Assembly (NCBI GenBank): GCA_008921705.1
Contig: VFFE01007620.1
Span: 310,897 to 374,896, forward strand
DNA length: 64,000 nucleotides
Direction: 5' to 3'
Source of the DNA: Burhinus oedicnemus
Lineage: Eukaryota; Chordata; Aves; Charadriiformes; Burhinidae
The translations under genes were made by a program, and so were the position numbers. Positions 1-12,600 of this stretch are shown here, piece by piece. The notes under the pieces are model-generated. The model was not told where the DNA came from. It saw only the letters and a program-made list of their open reading frames with translations, and searched no databases. Every line of letters starts with the position of its first letter. Position 1 is the stretch's first letter.

Positions 1-1067
1 AGTATATAAAAACTGAAGATATCTCTAGCAGCCTGCAGCCTGTGTGTGACACAGTTTCCACTAGTGACTTGTGTACGACAGGCATTGACATCTGCAGTTT
101 CAGTGAAGATATAAAACCAGGTGGCTCACTTCTCCTTAGCGTTGAGGAAGTTCTCCGGAGCTTAGAGACAGTTTCAAATACTGAAGTCTGTGATTCTAAT
201 TTGCAGCCCAGCTTGGAAGCAAACATGACTAACGGCCCTTTCCTGCAGCTTTCTCCCCCACCTCTTAGCCATAACATTTTCATGTCCACAGACGCTTCTC
301 CTCACGGAATCTCCTGTACAGCGGCAACGCCTAAGGTAGTTAAGTTAAACAGAAAGCGATCTCGATCAGAAAGCGACAGTGAAAAGGTTCAACCTCTACC
401 CATTTCCAGCATCATCTGTGGCCCAACACTGGGAGCATCAGCTCCTGTAACAGTGAAACAGGAAAATAAAATGTCTTTGCAGCCCATTGCAACTGTACCT
501 AATGGAGGCACTACTCCCAAAATAAGTAAAACTGTGCTCCTGTCTAACAAAAGCATGAAAAAGAATTTAGAACATGCCCCTAAGAAATCTCACCCGAAAG
601 CCAAACCAGGGGTGCTGAAAACAAAAGACAAAGCAAAGGAGAAAGTTCCTAGCAGTAATGTTATGCCAGGAAGCCCAACAAAAACTGTGTATAAAAAGCC
701 ACAAGAAAAGAAAGGGTGTAAATGTGGTCGTGCCACCCAAAATCCAAGTGTTCTTACATGCCGTGGCCAACGCTGCCCTTGCTATTCTAACCGCAAAGCC
801 TGCCTTGACTGCATATGCCGTGGCTGCCAAAACTCATACATGGCTAATGGGGAGAAGAAGCTGGAGGCATTTGCAGTGCCAGAAAAGGCCTTGGAGCAGA
901 CTAGGCTTACTTTGGGCATTAATGTGACAAGCATTGCAGTGCGCAATGCCAGCACAAGCACCAGTGTAATCAATGTGACAGGGTCACCAGTAACTACGTT
1001 TTTAGCTGCCAGTACACATGACGAGAAAAGTTTGGATGAAGCTATAGACATGAGATATGACTGTTGA
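1..1067 (+). CDS. MSL2: MSL2, C-terminal part (5' end outside window)
   Basis: MSL2 is an E3 ubiquitin ligase and DNA-contacting subunit of the male-specific lethal (MSL) complex, which acetylates histone H4 lysine 16 in the nucleus. The frame is open from the first full codon at 3 to a TGA at 1065-1067, giving 354 residues of a protein that is 577 residues in human. The N-terminal RING domain is therefore outside the window. Nine cysteines lie in the CXC domain (codons 717-719 to 825-827, local residues 239-275), in the CxC...CxxxxCxC...CxxCxCxxC arrangement of tesmin/TSO1-type zinc modules. A basic Arg/Ser patch near 350-380 resembles a nuclear signal. The end (DEAIDMRYDC) matches the MSL2 C-terminus as I recall it. 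There is no intron in this part, as expected for the large last exon. The first ATG in this window is not the true start. Confidence 0.96.
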   Translation, partial: YIKTEDISSSLQPVCDTVSTSDLCTTGIDICSFSEDIKPGGSLLLSVEEVLRSLETVSNTEVCDSNLQPSLEANMTNGPFLQLSPPPLSHNIFMSTDASPHGISCTAATPKVVKLNRKRSRSESDSEKVQPLPISSIICGPTLGASAPVTVKQENKMSLQPIATVPNGGTTPKISKTVLLSNKSMKKNLEHAPKKSHPKAKPGVLKTKDKAKEKVPSSNVMPGSPTKTVYKKPQEKKGCKCGRATQNPSVLTCRGQRCPCYSNRKACLDCICRGCQNSYMANGEKKLEAFAVPEKALEQTRLTLGINVTSIAVRNASTSTSVINVTGSPVTTFLAASTHDEKSLDEAIDMRYDC

Positions 1068-3660
1068 ATCTTTCTTTTCCCTGCCATCAGTAGGGGAACT
1101 GCTACAGTTTTAAGGCAGCTATGGTTCTGTTCAACTTGCTGGAGCTCCTGCATTTAGATCACTTGTATCAAGTGTTTTTCATTGCTATGTTATGTGTATT
1201 AGTGTCTGGGAAATAGTTGCAGATAATGGAGGAGTTACCCTAAAACTGTTTTTAGTTCTTACAGCACCTCATAGTTTGAGATCAATTGCTGATGTAAATG
1301 ATTCTATCACAAGATCTTTGGCAAGGAGTATATTAACCTCATTGTACTTGGTCATGCTTTGTGCTCAGTCAAAGCTTCTGCTTAAATGTAGGAAAGTGGT
1401 ATCTAGTTAGTCCATCTAAACTGTGCTAGATTATGGTGCAGAAAAGTAATTACCGATTAGTTACAGTCACCATTACTAGAAAAGAACCTAATATTCCTGT
1501 AGCAAATGCAGCATTGAGCTGGAGAATGCACTCTCAAAAGGGTAGATAATTCCTGGTTGTGAGAATTGGTTATCTACTTTATGGAACAGTTTAAAAATAA
1601 TTTAAAAAAAATATTAGTAAATATATTGAGAAAGCTAATAGCCCAAAAATCAGCTCAGTCTCCAGACAAGGGTCAGGAAGATCAGTTGGTTAGGTATGAA
1701 CGTGGAACTGCTGACTCGGATGCACCGTCCCCATTAACAACATCATTCATTTTTTTGTTTTGTTTTCTTGACAACCCACAGGTCATGTTCCTGATCAGTT
1801 ATGCCCTCGGTACCAACTCCATTCGTTTGGCATGTTGCTGTTTTGGCTGGGGTGAGAAAATTACTTGTACACAAGGCTCAAGTTCTATTAGCACCATTCC
1901 TCCCCCCCCCCCTTTTTTTCTTTTTTTAATTCCTGCTGATTTTACTGCTGTTGCTTCTAGAAAAGAGAGGGGATTTTGTGGGTTACAGAGAGATTCCGTG
2001 GCTGATTTCTGCCCCCTTCTCTGCTGGTGATCAGTGCCTGGGATACACAGAGACTTCCACAGCAGTTATCACCATTGTGGGGTTTTGTTTGTTTGTTTTA
2101 TTAAGTTTGTACCACAATAGACCTGGGACCCCTCCCCTTGAGGGTAGTTCTTTGCTGCCAGGCATCTTTCAGCTGGGGCAGCGAATCGATTGCTATCTAA
2201 GGTCAAATATTTCAGATGTTTCTTAGACAGGATAAGCTGTGTAACTCACTCCACCCAGAAGCTATCTCATTTTTCACTAATATGTTGAAAGTAGCTTTCG
2301 AAGGTCAGTGCTTTTCAACCTGGGCTGAAAGGCTCTAAAATGGAAAAATAACACAAAGTTGACACAGAGCTTATCTCAGAAAGTGTTACAATGAAAGCGC
2401 CTTTGTAGGAATTCAGCTTTATGGTTTATTTCAGCATAATCCCTAAATAAGAGTACAAGTGGAAGAACTTAGTCTTGCATTTAGGGCTTCATTGGCAGCC
2501 TAAAAAAGTCACATTACTTTGTGAAAGCAGAAATTTCTCCTCTTTGAATGATACAGCACAAATTAAACATGGGCTGACTAGAATACAAAACATTACCTTC
2601 TCATTTAAAAGGCAATTCCTGTTTCAACAGCATATTAAATCGTATGTGAATTTTTTGAGTTACTCTACTGCTTCTGTCTTTCCTTTTATTCATCCAATGA
2701 ACCCCGCAGCGCTTTTGGACCTAACATTAGGTGTATTTTGATTTGGCACAAAGCATGTACAATGATGGTTCCTCACCTAAGAAATAAGCAAAAACCTTTG
2801 GACACAAATGACACCTCCTTTTGTTTTGTAGTGTACCATGGTGTCATTTTCTGTGAATGTGGTCAGATCTTTTTGTTGGTTTTGGTTTGTTTCTCCCCCC
2901 GTCTTTTTTGTGGGGTGGGTAGGGTGGGGGGTTAAAGCCATAGGAAGAAAAATGTGATGTACGTGTCCAGTCTGTACTTTTTGTTTTTGTTTTGCAAGAA
3001 GAGTTGAAAAATATTTTTGATAATGAGTAAATGGTGGAAAATGCTTCTTAGTATTCTTGTCTTTATTTGCCAACCCAAGTACCTAAGATCTGTGTTTTTT
3101 AGCCCTCATGAGATTTAACAATGGCCTATTAAAATGTATTTAGTTAAACTTGTATGTGATTTTTGTGTTGACCCAAAAGGATTCTACCATTTCCTAATTT
3201 GGTGGTTTGATCGTGACCTACTAATGTAAATCTGTTTATTAGTCCACTACGTGTAAGCAAAGTAGCCAAATCAGAGTCTGATTTGAGGAGAGTGAACTGC
3301 ACAGCATGGGTTGTTTCGGAATGCTTTTGCAGAGCTGTTAAGTTTTGCTGAGATTGTTTGATGGTACATTTATTAGGACTTTCATTAAATTAAATACATA
3401 GTACCTTTGCTCCAGAAATATGGGAGTACTTGGAATCTTTACTATCTCACTGCTGTGTTAAATATGGTACCACAAGTTGGAGAATTTAGGTCAAGTGTGT
3501 TTTGGAACCATTGACAGGAGAGCCCTAACCATTAATGTAAAATTGCAAATGGTAGATTCAGGTTGTTTCTAAAAACATTTCCTTTTATGCTGCCACATTC
3601 TTGAAATGTATATTAAAATTCAAATTGATTTAATAAATATTAGTTTTCTAATTCTATTTT
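1068..3660 (+). other. MSL2: MSL2 3' UTR (predicted)
   Basis: This AT-rich, repeat-poor stretch follows the MSL2 stop codon and ends just past the poly(A) signal at 3632. It contains T-rich and C-rich low-complexity runs (about 1902-1927 and 2896-2933). The open frames inside it show no recognisable protein. The 3' limit is inferred from the poly(A) signal only. Confidence 0.7.
3632..3637 (+). terminator. MSL2: Poly(A) signal AATAAA, candidate MSL2 3' end
   Basis: A canonical AATAAA is followed within 45 bases by a T-rich stretch and then a GT-rich stretch, the usual arrangement for cleavage and polyadenylation. An ATTAAA at 3384-3389 is a possible proximal alternative. Confidence 0.55.
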
Positions 3661-6600
3661 GCAACTGCTAAGGGCATCAGTGTGGCATATGTTGAACTTA
3701 CTGTCTAAATACTACTTAGTCTGTTGATGACTAATTCTGTAATTGGTTAAATTAGGGTTAGCTTGGTTTGGTTTTCTTAACCTCCTGGCTAGTTGTCCTT
3801 GTGTAAGCTGAGCAATGGAAAGGATCATGATGTTGCTGAAAATAATTGCAGTGGTTCTAGTTTGAACAGCATTAGTTTCCATGTTACAGTGATGCAAGTG
3901 GCACACTGTTTTGGGACCTTCCAGCGCTTGTTGTGGGCAAAGAGAGTTGAGTGAAAACTCCGTCCAGCACAGCCCACAGCAAGGACTTGCTCCCTGCTGG
4001 CCATAGGTGGGGAAGCGCTGGGGAATCACTGACGGAGAGCAGTCGCGTGGATCATTGTAGCTCCAGCTTAACCTGGGCTGGGCTGGGCTGTTCTCAGCGT
4101 TAGCACAGAGGAAGCTGCGTGGCAATTTCCCTTCATATAGGAAGTGCGCGGTATTTCACCTTTCTTCCCAATCCTCTTGAAGACAGTGATTAACTTCCAC
4201 AAACTTTATTAAAATCTTGCAATTTGTAGAGCTGCATCAGAAAGAATAAGCAGCAGTTCATAAAATGTTTTGCTGGGGGAGTCTTCCTGCCTGAAAACGT
4301 GCTCCAAAGATGGGAAGAACAGAGCTCCTTCTGGAAGGGGTGGGCTTTTGGTCACGTGTAGTGGTACAAAATTAGTCTAGTGCTTTTGACCATCCAGATC
4401 TGAACAGGTGGAAGATGCTCTCAAGAAAGAGAAGACCTCTAAACTTTTGAGTGGAGAGGCTCTTTCCACGTATCATACATCAGTGAAATCACTGGCTGGG
4501 ATTAAATCCTGGAGGGAGGAGGGACAGGGAATAAACATGGAAATGAATGCTTGGATTGCATTGACCTTGCTGCTCTTCTAGCAGTTAATTCATGCTGGTG
4601 ATGTTCTCGCTCTCTGGCTTGTCTCACCCTACCATGTAGTGCCTCTGAACACCAGGGTTGCAACAGAGTCTTCTGTTTCCATTGAACTCCCTGCAAATGT
4701 TCCTGTAGATGCGTAGGAGTTTTAAAACATTATCACAAACCGAGGAGGCAGGTAACAGATTTCTCATGCAGCTGCTTCCATTTGTGTTGTCATTACACCT
4801 CAGAGGCTGCCCCCTTGCAAGAACTGTAAAATTTTGTATTGTCAGAAAAAACCCTGTAGAGTTACAATGTACCAGCAGTCTGAAATAAAACCCGAAAAGC
4901 CTGCTTTCCAAGGCAGGTGCTTCTGGCACAGCAGGGAGCTGCTGCATCAATGAAACTCCGATGGACTTTCAAGAAAAAGATCATACAGATGTGGCATGTC
5001 ATGAATTGTGCAAAGATTCTGGTGTGATCCAGAATAAAAGCATCTTTTTACTGCATGCAAGAAGCACATACCCCCAGACATTTTTTATAAAAAAAACCCC
5101 TTTCGATTGCTAACTTTGAGAAGTGAAATGATAAAAAGAGTGGCTTTGTATGTTAGAATCATTCCAAGTATGTGGCACGCCTGATGAAAATTCACTCTGA
5201 AAGGTATATAATGCTATTTAAAGTTGCTCTGATAACGTCACAAACACATCTTTTTTGTCTGGTCTTAACTATTTAACTTTTCAAATGGAAGTGGTTCTGG
5301 TATTTTAAGGAAACCCAGAGATCCCTACCGAAAAGTGACACCGATGAAGTAACATGGTAATGCAGTGATTCTGCTCCAGCGTTTGCATATAATGAAATCA
5401 GAAAAGGCATTACTGTTCTTCCCCCTCCCCGGTTTTTTTTTTTCTTTCCTTTGTTCCACTTGCAGAAGATCCAGGAGATGTATTTTTTTTCAGGATAGGC
5501 TAAAAGGAGGGAGTTTGGCATTTTGGTAAGTCAGCTCTGTGGTGAGGATGAAGATGTAAGAAAGGTAAGTGGTAGGATTGTTTCTCTTCCCCAGTGTTTT
5601 TGAGAAGAAAGCCTGGAATTTTGGCTTTGGCAGGCTCCCTGACAGGTAACTGGATGGTGTGAGCTCAGCAGCAGCAGGAAAGGTGATTTTGGGACAGCAG
5701 CTGGGGCTGAAGTGAACAATAACACTCTACCCCACCACTACAAAACAGGTTTTCATTTTGAAATTCTAAAGTCCTTTATTTGCCAAAAAAGAAGAAAATA
5801 CAAAGTAAAAATACAAAGATAAAACCATGCCAGCACAAAATGTCTCCAAACTACAAAGTATGAGAACCTTTATTATTAAATACTCAGTTTCTAAACCCAT
5901 CACCCAGTGATACAGATAAAAGATTAGAACAGAAGGGTACGCACTGTTTACGTGGCTTTCTTACAGCAGCTCATGCTTTTCATTGAGTTTCATTTTTGAT
6001 TGCATAGACCCAAGATGCTGTGATTTAGAAATGCCGTACTCCAAAAATACGTATCAGTAACATGACACTTCAGTGACCTCTTTTTTTGGCCTTTCAGGCA
6101 TATTTTGCTTCAGAAACTAAGCACGGTACCATGGTTAGAGTACTTCGAGTTAGCTTTCTTAAATCCTCAGTTCAGGAGAGCAGGAAGGCTTTTCTGCAAC
6201 GTTTTCTGTAAACCTGAGACTGACTGGAATTTCTTTTTTTTGCTGTCCGTGCCTGTTTTGCAACACTGCCGCTTGGTGGCAGGCCGGCAGAAGGGGAGCT
6301 ATGTCAGCACATGGCTTTTGCTGACGAAAACGGTAATGCTGCAATTACTACTGAGATTTTAGAAGAAGAAAAAAAAAAATCATCAAGCTAGTGCCGTTCC
6401 AGCAGTAATTGCATGTGGTTGTATCGAGCCGTATCTCCGATCTTAGTACTGCAGAGAGAATTTGTGAATATAAAAATAAAAAGCAAGGGGTTTGTAAGGA
6501 CACAGGACTTAATTTTGCTAGACAAAAGCAGACTAGAGAGAACAAAAAAACACAATTTATTTTTTTTTTTCTATCATGCAAAACTGAACTTTACTCACTT

Positions 6601-6965
6601 TTCTGACTACTCATAAGGAAAAAGGAATCCAGCTCATAAAAGACTTCAGTCTGAGCTGGAGTTGCAATGACAAACGCATGATCTGTCTTTAAAGGTACGC
6701 AACATCTAAAGTGGCAATGACAGTTGGAGGCGGGAGGCAAAGTCAGAGCAAAGTGGACTCCTACAAGTTTTCTGTGTGGTGATCCTCGGGTTGCTTCATG
6801 CTAGAGAGCTTGCTGACCTCTGAAGCTGGTGTGTGTTGCAGCTGAGCAGGTTCTGGTGTCTGTATTCACAAACCTCCTTGTCGTCTTGTGTTTTGACTAT
6901 CCCAGAAAGAAAAGCTAAGAAGTAGGATGGGAATTCCCAAATTTACCTTGCTTATACACCACAGA
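3661..6965. other. Intergenic DNA, no gene seen
   Basis: This is the convergent intergenic space between the 3' ends of MSL2 and PPP2R3A. It holds only short homopolymer runs (for example A runs near 5090, T near 5430 and 6550). The small open frames have no recognisable domain and no splice context. It could hold extended 3' UTR sequence of either gene. Confidence 0.5.
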
Positions 6966-7112
6966 TTTAGAAACCTTCCATCCAGAGAAGCTGTGGACAG
7001 GGCTGAGTCATGAAGCGGGTGCAGACTACCTCCTTTACTAATTCAGCTGTGCCTGTTGAGTTATGGTTATTTTCAAATGTATTAGTGAGAGAGAATGGAT
7101 TTCAACTCCTGG
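6966..7112 (-). repeat. Diverged second copy of a segment in the PPP2R3A last intron
   Basis: This block of about 147 bases aligns with 16913-17056. The first 45 bases or so are nearly identical, and the rest matches patchily with small insertions and deletions. On the minus strand the copy at 16913-17056 lies inside a 187-codon open frame, whereas this copy is broken by frame changes. Sequences flanking the two copies do not obviously match. It may be a low-copy repeat, a segmental duplication remnant or two fragments of one retrocopy. Confidence 0.6.
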
Positions 7113-7885
7113 AGTAAATAATACAAGTTACTGCAAGTTTTGCACTGGTATCATGCTAGCAGTGGCTAGTAACATCTGCTCTAAGTTGTTTTGGTTTTTT
7201 TTCCAGTGATTAGCTTGTTGTGTTGACCTACTAGAAAGCATGAATTGAGTTTGGAATTGCTCTACTTTGTCACAGCGGCAGTGAACCTCTGTTTGTAAAA
7301 GAGAAGGCCTTGGGTTTGGGGGCCAAAGGGCTCAGCAGAGCAGCTACGAGCTTCTGTCTCAATTTATTGAAGCCAGACCTTGAAAAGGTAGCTGGTGATT
7401 TTTTCCAGGCTCAGGATACTGACTTCTTCAAAAAAAAAAAAAAGGCACCAGTTCAGGCAGACTGGCGTGAGATGGAAGTCTGAATTGATTTATGTGATGG
7501 GTTGAGTTAAAACCCCTCTGCAAAAGGCATATGAGGAGAAAGTGGAAAGATCCTGAAGTGGTGGGTGAATAGAGAGAGCAGGAACAGCAGAAGTAGGATC
7601 AAGGTTTGACCTAGGAAGAACAGAAATGCCAAACCAAGTGATGCACCAAGGGTTGCTGGAATACCAGCTCTCCACAGTCCACCATGGGCTGCGTCTGCAT
7701 CCCAATGCACATCTGGTGCTAAAGAACAGGGTGTCGCTTGCTCAACTGGCGAGTCCTCGAGTCCTTCGTCTAACTCCCTCCTTGGGTGAAAAAGAAATTG
7801 GGCATTCCATGGAATATGCATCCTTTCTGGAAAAGGATGTTGCTCTGAACTCCCACAGGGAGGAGGAGGAGGAAATGTCATAGGC
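7113..7885. other. Intergenic DNA, no gene seen
   Basis: No domain, RNA gene or repeat family was recognised. An A run of about 13 bases lies near 7430. Overlapping frames on both strands near 7500-7880 look like chance. Confidence 0.4.
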
Positions 7886-8046
7886 AGAGAGGCTGTAGAA
7901 TCACCATCTATGGAGATTTTTCAAAACTCAGCTGGATGAGGTCCTGAGAAACTTGCTGTAACTTTGAAGCTGGCCTGCCTTCGAGTGAGGAGGTGGAAGA
8001 GAGACCTACAGAGGTCCCTTCCAACCTGAATTATTATGTTGTTCCA
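7886..8046 (+). mobile_element. CR1 LINE, 3' end fragment
   Basis: The stretch resembles the 3' terminal part of a CR1 element in plus orientation: a segment equivalent to the end of ORF2, then the typical GAGGTCCCTTCCAACCT block near 8010-8030. The tail is degenerate. Divergence suggests an older copy of a different subfamily from the elements at 9 to 13 kb. Confidence 0.75.
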
Positions 8047-9054
8047 TGTGGTGCTAGGAAAGCTTCTTTTCTGTGAGGTGCTAGGGCTATCCCAGGTAAA
8101 AACCTTAAAGAGACAATCACTAAGTTATTCTGGAATCAGATTTTACATAATTAGCAAACTGGACGTTCCAGTACTGCTGGTTATGGAGTTAAAAGCTAGT
8201 AGTGCTCAAGTAACATGAAGGTTCAGTTTCAGCCTAGAATGGGGTCAGGTTCTTCTTGTTCCTTTCAGGAATCTTTGTCTTTGGAGAGATGTAAAATTTT
8301 ACCACGCTAAAAGACCACTCTGGACCTAGATGGGGAAGAAAACAGGTGAACTACTTTGCCTAAGTTCTTTCAGGTAAAAGGTGGATGGAGCTGGTGACTA
8401 TTACTGGTTGTGCAACTTCCATCCTATGTTCATTTCTGCAATCATTTCCTAGTTTCTTCTGCATTTGGGCCTTTGTCGAATCATCCCCAGTAAAGCTCTT
8501 CTCCTCAGGGTTATAGCAATGACGGAGATGCGATTCAAACACCCTGGTGTTGAACAGAGCTGCTCTTGTGTGCCTGTTGCATTCAAAGAGGCTTATCCTG
8601 GTTGGGTTAGAGCGCTCCCTGCTTACATCATCTTTTATTATTGAATGGAAGTTTCCTTGTGGTGCCTTTGCCAAGAACCTGGGCATCCAGAAGTTTCCCA
8701 AATATCAAATCCAGGATCTTGGGGCGTGTACATGCATCTGGATAAAATAGCAGCTTTGTTCAAGAAAAAGAGAATAGATCTCCAAGCCCAACATAACTGA
8801 AAACTTCCTCTCTTTCAGATTTTGATCCTGAGGACAGAGTTAACTAACCTCGACAAGGCAGCAGTATATCCCACCTAGGCATTGGGAGGCAGGCGTTACA
8901 CTTCAAAGGCTCCTGGAAAAGTTGAAGCTGCATTGTAGTGATTACTTGTTTGGCAATTAACACTTAAAAGTATCATCTAGGGATTAGTGTTCCATTGTGT
9001 AGGCATGTCTATATACAAAATGCACCAGGCTAATCGTGTGTGTCTCTGTGTGTG
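8047..9054. other. Intergenic DNA with a TG-rich end
   Basis: No gene was recognised. The last 20 bases before the assembly gap are a TG-rich simple sequence, which probably contributed to the assembly break. Confidence 0.4.
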
Positions 9055-9074
9055 NNNNNNNNNNNNNNNNNNNN
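9055..9074. other. Assembly gap (20 N)
   Basis: Exactly 20 unresolved bases lie between a TG-rich simple repeat and a CR1 fragment. The real length of missing sequence is unknown. Confidence 0.99.
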
Positions 9075-9476
9075 CTTCCTTCTCCAAGTAGTAGAGGAGC
9101 CAATGAGGAGAGGAGCTATGCTGGACCTTGACATCACCAACAAGGAGGGGCTAGTGGGGAATGTCAAGCTCAGTGCAGACCAGGAGGTGCCTGCTTGGGG
9201 ATCTTATCCTGGCACTGGCAGTTGTCTCTCGGGTATTCTGGCAGGGATTCATGCAGGGATGTCCTGAGGAGGTATGGTTTGATATTCTTACACTGAGAGA
9301 AGAGGAAATAAGTGTATACATACCAACCAAGCATTACATATTTCAAGGCCAGGTTGGATAGGGCTTTGAGCAACCTGGTGCAGTGGAAGCTGTCTCTGCC
9401 CATGGCAGGGGGGTGGGAACTAGGTGATCTTTAAGGTCCCTTCTAACCTAAATCATTCTATGATTCTATGGTATTT
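9075..9476 (+). mobile_element. CR1 LINE, internally deleted, 5' side in gap
   Basis: Positions 9075-9175 match the ORF2 endonuclease region and differ at only about three positions from 10585-10685 of the next element. After about 160 unassigned bases, 9342-9476 is a CR1 3' end with the GGTCCCTTCTAACCT block and the short ATTCTATG-type tail. The middle of ORF2, including the reverse transcriptase, is absent. The 5' side runs into the assembly gap. Confidence 0.85.
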
Positions 9477-9699
9477 GCACACAATTATGATAGTTGAAAT
9501 AAAATACGACAGCTGAAACCTGTCCCAAGCTGGAGAAGGTAAGTACCAGATCTATTTCTGTATCTTCTTCCAGTTACAGGCAATGACATTGGAAGAAACA
9601 GACACACTCAGTCTGTTAATACATGGCTCTGTGGCTGGTGTCACCATGACAATTTTGGGTTTTTTTGACAATGGGATGGTCTACACGGCACCAGGCTCG
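9477..9699. other. Spacer between two CR1 copies
   Basis: No gene was recognised. The start of the following CR1 is not sharply defined and could lie within this stretch. Confidence 0.35.
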
Positions 9700-12600
9700 C
9701 TGGCATTGTTAAGGGGTTCACCTTTCTCAAAGGGGGAAGAGGATCTTTGCTCATGAGCTCGTGGGGTTCATTGACCGAGCTTTAAACTAGACTTGGTGGG
9801 GGAGAGGGGGTATTATCAGGCTTGCCTGTGACAAGCCAAGGGATGACACACCAAGGTTTGAGAGACGGGGCACTAGCGAGGGCCCTCAACCTGTTGCTCC
9901 AAGATGTACTGAGTACACTGCAGCACACTCGAAGTCTTATGGAGACGAGGCAGGGGCTCCTGAGGCAACAGGCGTCAACGGGAAACATGGGTAGGACACC
10001 TCAAAGGAAGGCCACCGGGAGAGCAGCACAAAGCAGTTGCAGCCACTCCAGCCAGTAAGTCAGCTTCAACAGGAACCCAGCTTAAATGCCTCTATGCAAA
10101 CCCATGTAGCATGGGGAACAAACAAGAGGAGTTAGAGACATGCGCACGCCTCCAGGGCTATGATCTCACTGGCATCACTGCGACATGGTGGGACATCTCC
10201 TAAGACTGGAGTGTTGGAATGGAAGGATACAGACTCTTCAGGAAGGACAGGCAGGGGAGACGAGGAGGGGGTGCTGCCCTCCATGTCAATGAACAGCTGG
10301 AGCGCATGGAGCTCTGCCTGGGGATGGATGAAGAGCCAACAGAGTGCTTATATGGGTCATGATTAAAGGGACCACAAGGGCAGGTGATGTTACAGTGGCG
10401 GTCTGCTACAGGCACCTGACCAGGATGACGGAGTGGATGAGGCCCTCTATAGACAGATAGGAGCAGCATCATGTTCACAGGCCCTGATCCTCATGGGGAA
10501 TTTGAACCACCCTGGTATCTGTTGCAGGGACAACACAGCAGGGCACAAGCAATCCAGGAAGTTCTTGGAATGCGTCGATGACAACTTCCTTCTCCAAGTA
10601 GTAGAGGAGCCAATGAGGAGAGGAGCTATGCTGGACCTTGACCTCACCAACAAGGAGGGGCTAGCAGGGAATGTCAAGCTCAAGAGTAGCCTTGGCTGCA
10701 GTGATCATGAAATGGTAAAGTTCAAGATCCTTAGGGCAGTGTGAAGGGTGCACAGCAAGCTCACTACCCTGGACTTCAGGAGAGCAGACTTCGGCTTTTT
10801 GAGGGATCTGCTTGGTAGGGTTCCATGGGAGAAAGCACTGGAGGGGAGACGGGCCCAAGGAAGCTGGTTCGTATTCAAGGATCACCTCCTCCAAGCTCAG
10901 GAGTGATGTATCCCAACTAGGAAGTCAGGCAAAAAAGCCAGGAGGCCTGCATTATTGAACGAGATGCTCTTGGACACACTCAAAAGCAAAAAGGAGGCCT
11001 GCAGAGGGCAGAAGTAAGGACAGGTAGCCTGGGAGGAACACAGAGAAACTGTCCAGGCAGCCGGGGACAAGGTTAGTCAAGCTAAAGCCCAGATAGAGTT
11101 AAATCTGGCCAGTGACATCAAGGACAACAAGAAAAACTTCTATAAGTAAGTCAGTGATTGAAGAAGACTAAGGAAGATGTGAGCCGTCTCTGGAAGGGCA
11201 CAGGAGACCTGGTCACTCAGGATATGGAGAAGGCCGAGGTACTTAATGACTTCTTTGCCTCAGTCTTCACTGGCAAGGGCTCTAACCACACCACCCAAGT
11301 CGCAGAAGGCAAATGCAGGGGCTATGAGAATGAAGAACTGCCCACTGTAGGCAAAGATCAAGTATGAGACCATCTAAGGAACCTCAAGGTACACAAGTCC
11401 ATGGGACCTGATGAAATCCATCCGTGGGTCGTGAGGGAACTGGCGGATGAAGTTGCTAAGCCACTATCCATCACATTTGAAAAGTCACAGCAGTCCGGTG
11501 AAGTTCCCACTGACTGGAAAAGGGGAAACATAACATCCATTTTCAAAAAGGGAAGAAAGGAAGACCTGAGGAACTGCAGGCCGGTTAGTCTCACCTCTGT
11601 GCCCAGCAAGATCATGGAGTGGATCCTCCTGCAAACTCTGCTAAGGCACATGGAAAATAAGGAGGTGATTGGTGGCAGCCAACATGGCTTCACCAAGGGC
11701 AAGTCATGCCTGACAAATTCTATGACGGGGTTACAGCATTGGTGGATAAGCAGAGAGCAACAGATATCATCTACCTGGACTTACGCAAAGCATTTGACAT
11801 TGTCCTGCACGACATCCTGGTCTCTAAATTGGAGAGACATGGATTTGACAGATGGACCACTCAGTGGATAAGGAACTGGCTGGATGGCCGCACTCAAAGA
11901 GTTGTGGTCAACAACTCGATGTCCAACTGGAAACCAGTGATGAGTGGTGTTCCTCAGGGGTCGATACTGGGACCGGTACTATTTAATATCTTTGTTGGTG
12001 ACATTGACAGTGGGACTGAGTGCACCCTCAGCAAGTTTGCCAATGACACCATGCTGTGTGGAGCAGTCGACACACTGGAGGGAAGGGATGCCATCCAGAG
12101 GGACCTGGACAAGCTTGGGAGGGGGGCCTGTGCCAACCTCATGAAGTTCAACCAGGCCAAGTGCAAGGTCCTGCACCTGGGTCCTGGCAATCCCAAGCAC
12201 AAATACAAGCTGGGTGGAGAATGGATTGAGAGCAGCCCTGAGGAGAAGGACTTGGGGGTGCTGGTGGATGAGAAGCTCAACATGAGCCAGCAATGTGTTC
12301 TTGCAGCCCAGAAGGCCAACCACATCCTGGGCAGCATCAAAAGAAGCGTGGCCAGCAGGGCGAGGGAGGTAGGTGATTCTGTCCCTATACTGCGCTCTAG
12401 TGAGACCCCATCTGGAGTACTGTGTCCAGCTCTGGAGTCCTCAGCACAAGAAGGACATGGACCTGTTGGAGCGGGTCTAGAGGAGGGCCACAAAGATGAT
12501 CCGAGGGCTGGAGCACCTCTGCTGTGATGACAGGCTGAGAGAGTTGGGGTTGTTCAGCCTGGAGAAGAGAAGGCTCTGGGGAGACCTTAGAGCAGCTTTC

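Noticed and set aside
42..44. GTG at 42 as the MSL2 start
   Set aside because: The frame is open to the left edge and the RING-containing N-terminus is missing, so this is internal coding sequence.
1566..2030. 154-codon frame after MSL2
   Set aside because: It lies in the MSL2 3' UTR, runs through homopolymers and has no recognisable domain.
7507..7881. 124-codon minus-strand frame with an overlapping plus-strand frame
   Set aside because: Mutual shadow frames in intergenic DNA with no family resemblance or splice context.
11954..12493. 179-codon minus-strand frame
   Set aside because: Antisense shadow of the CR1 reverse transcriptase.
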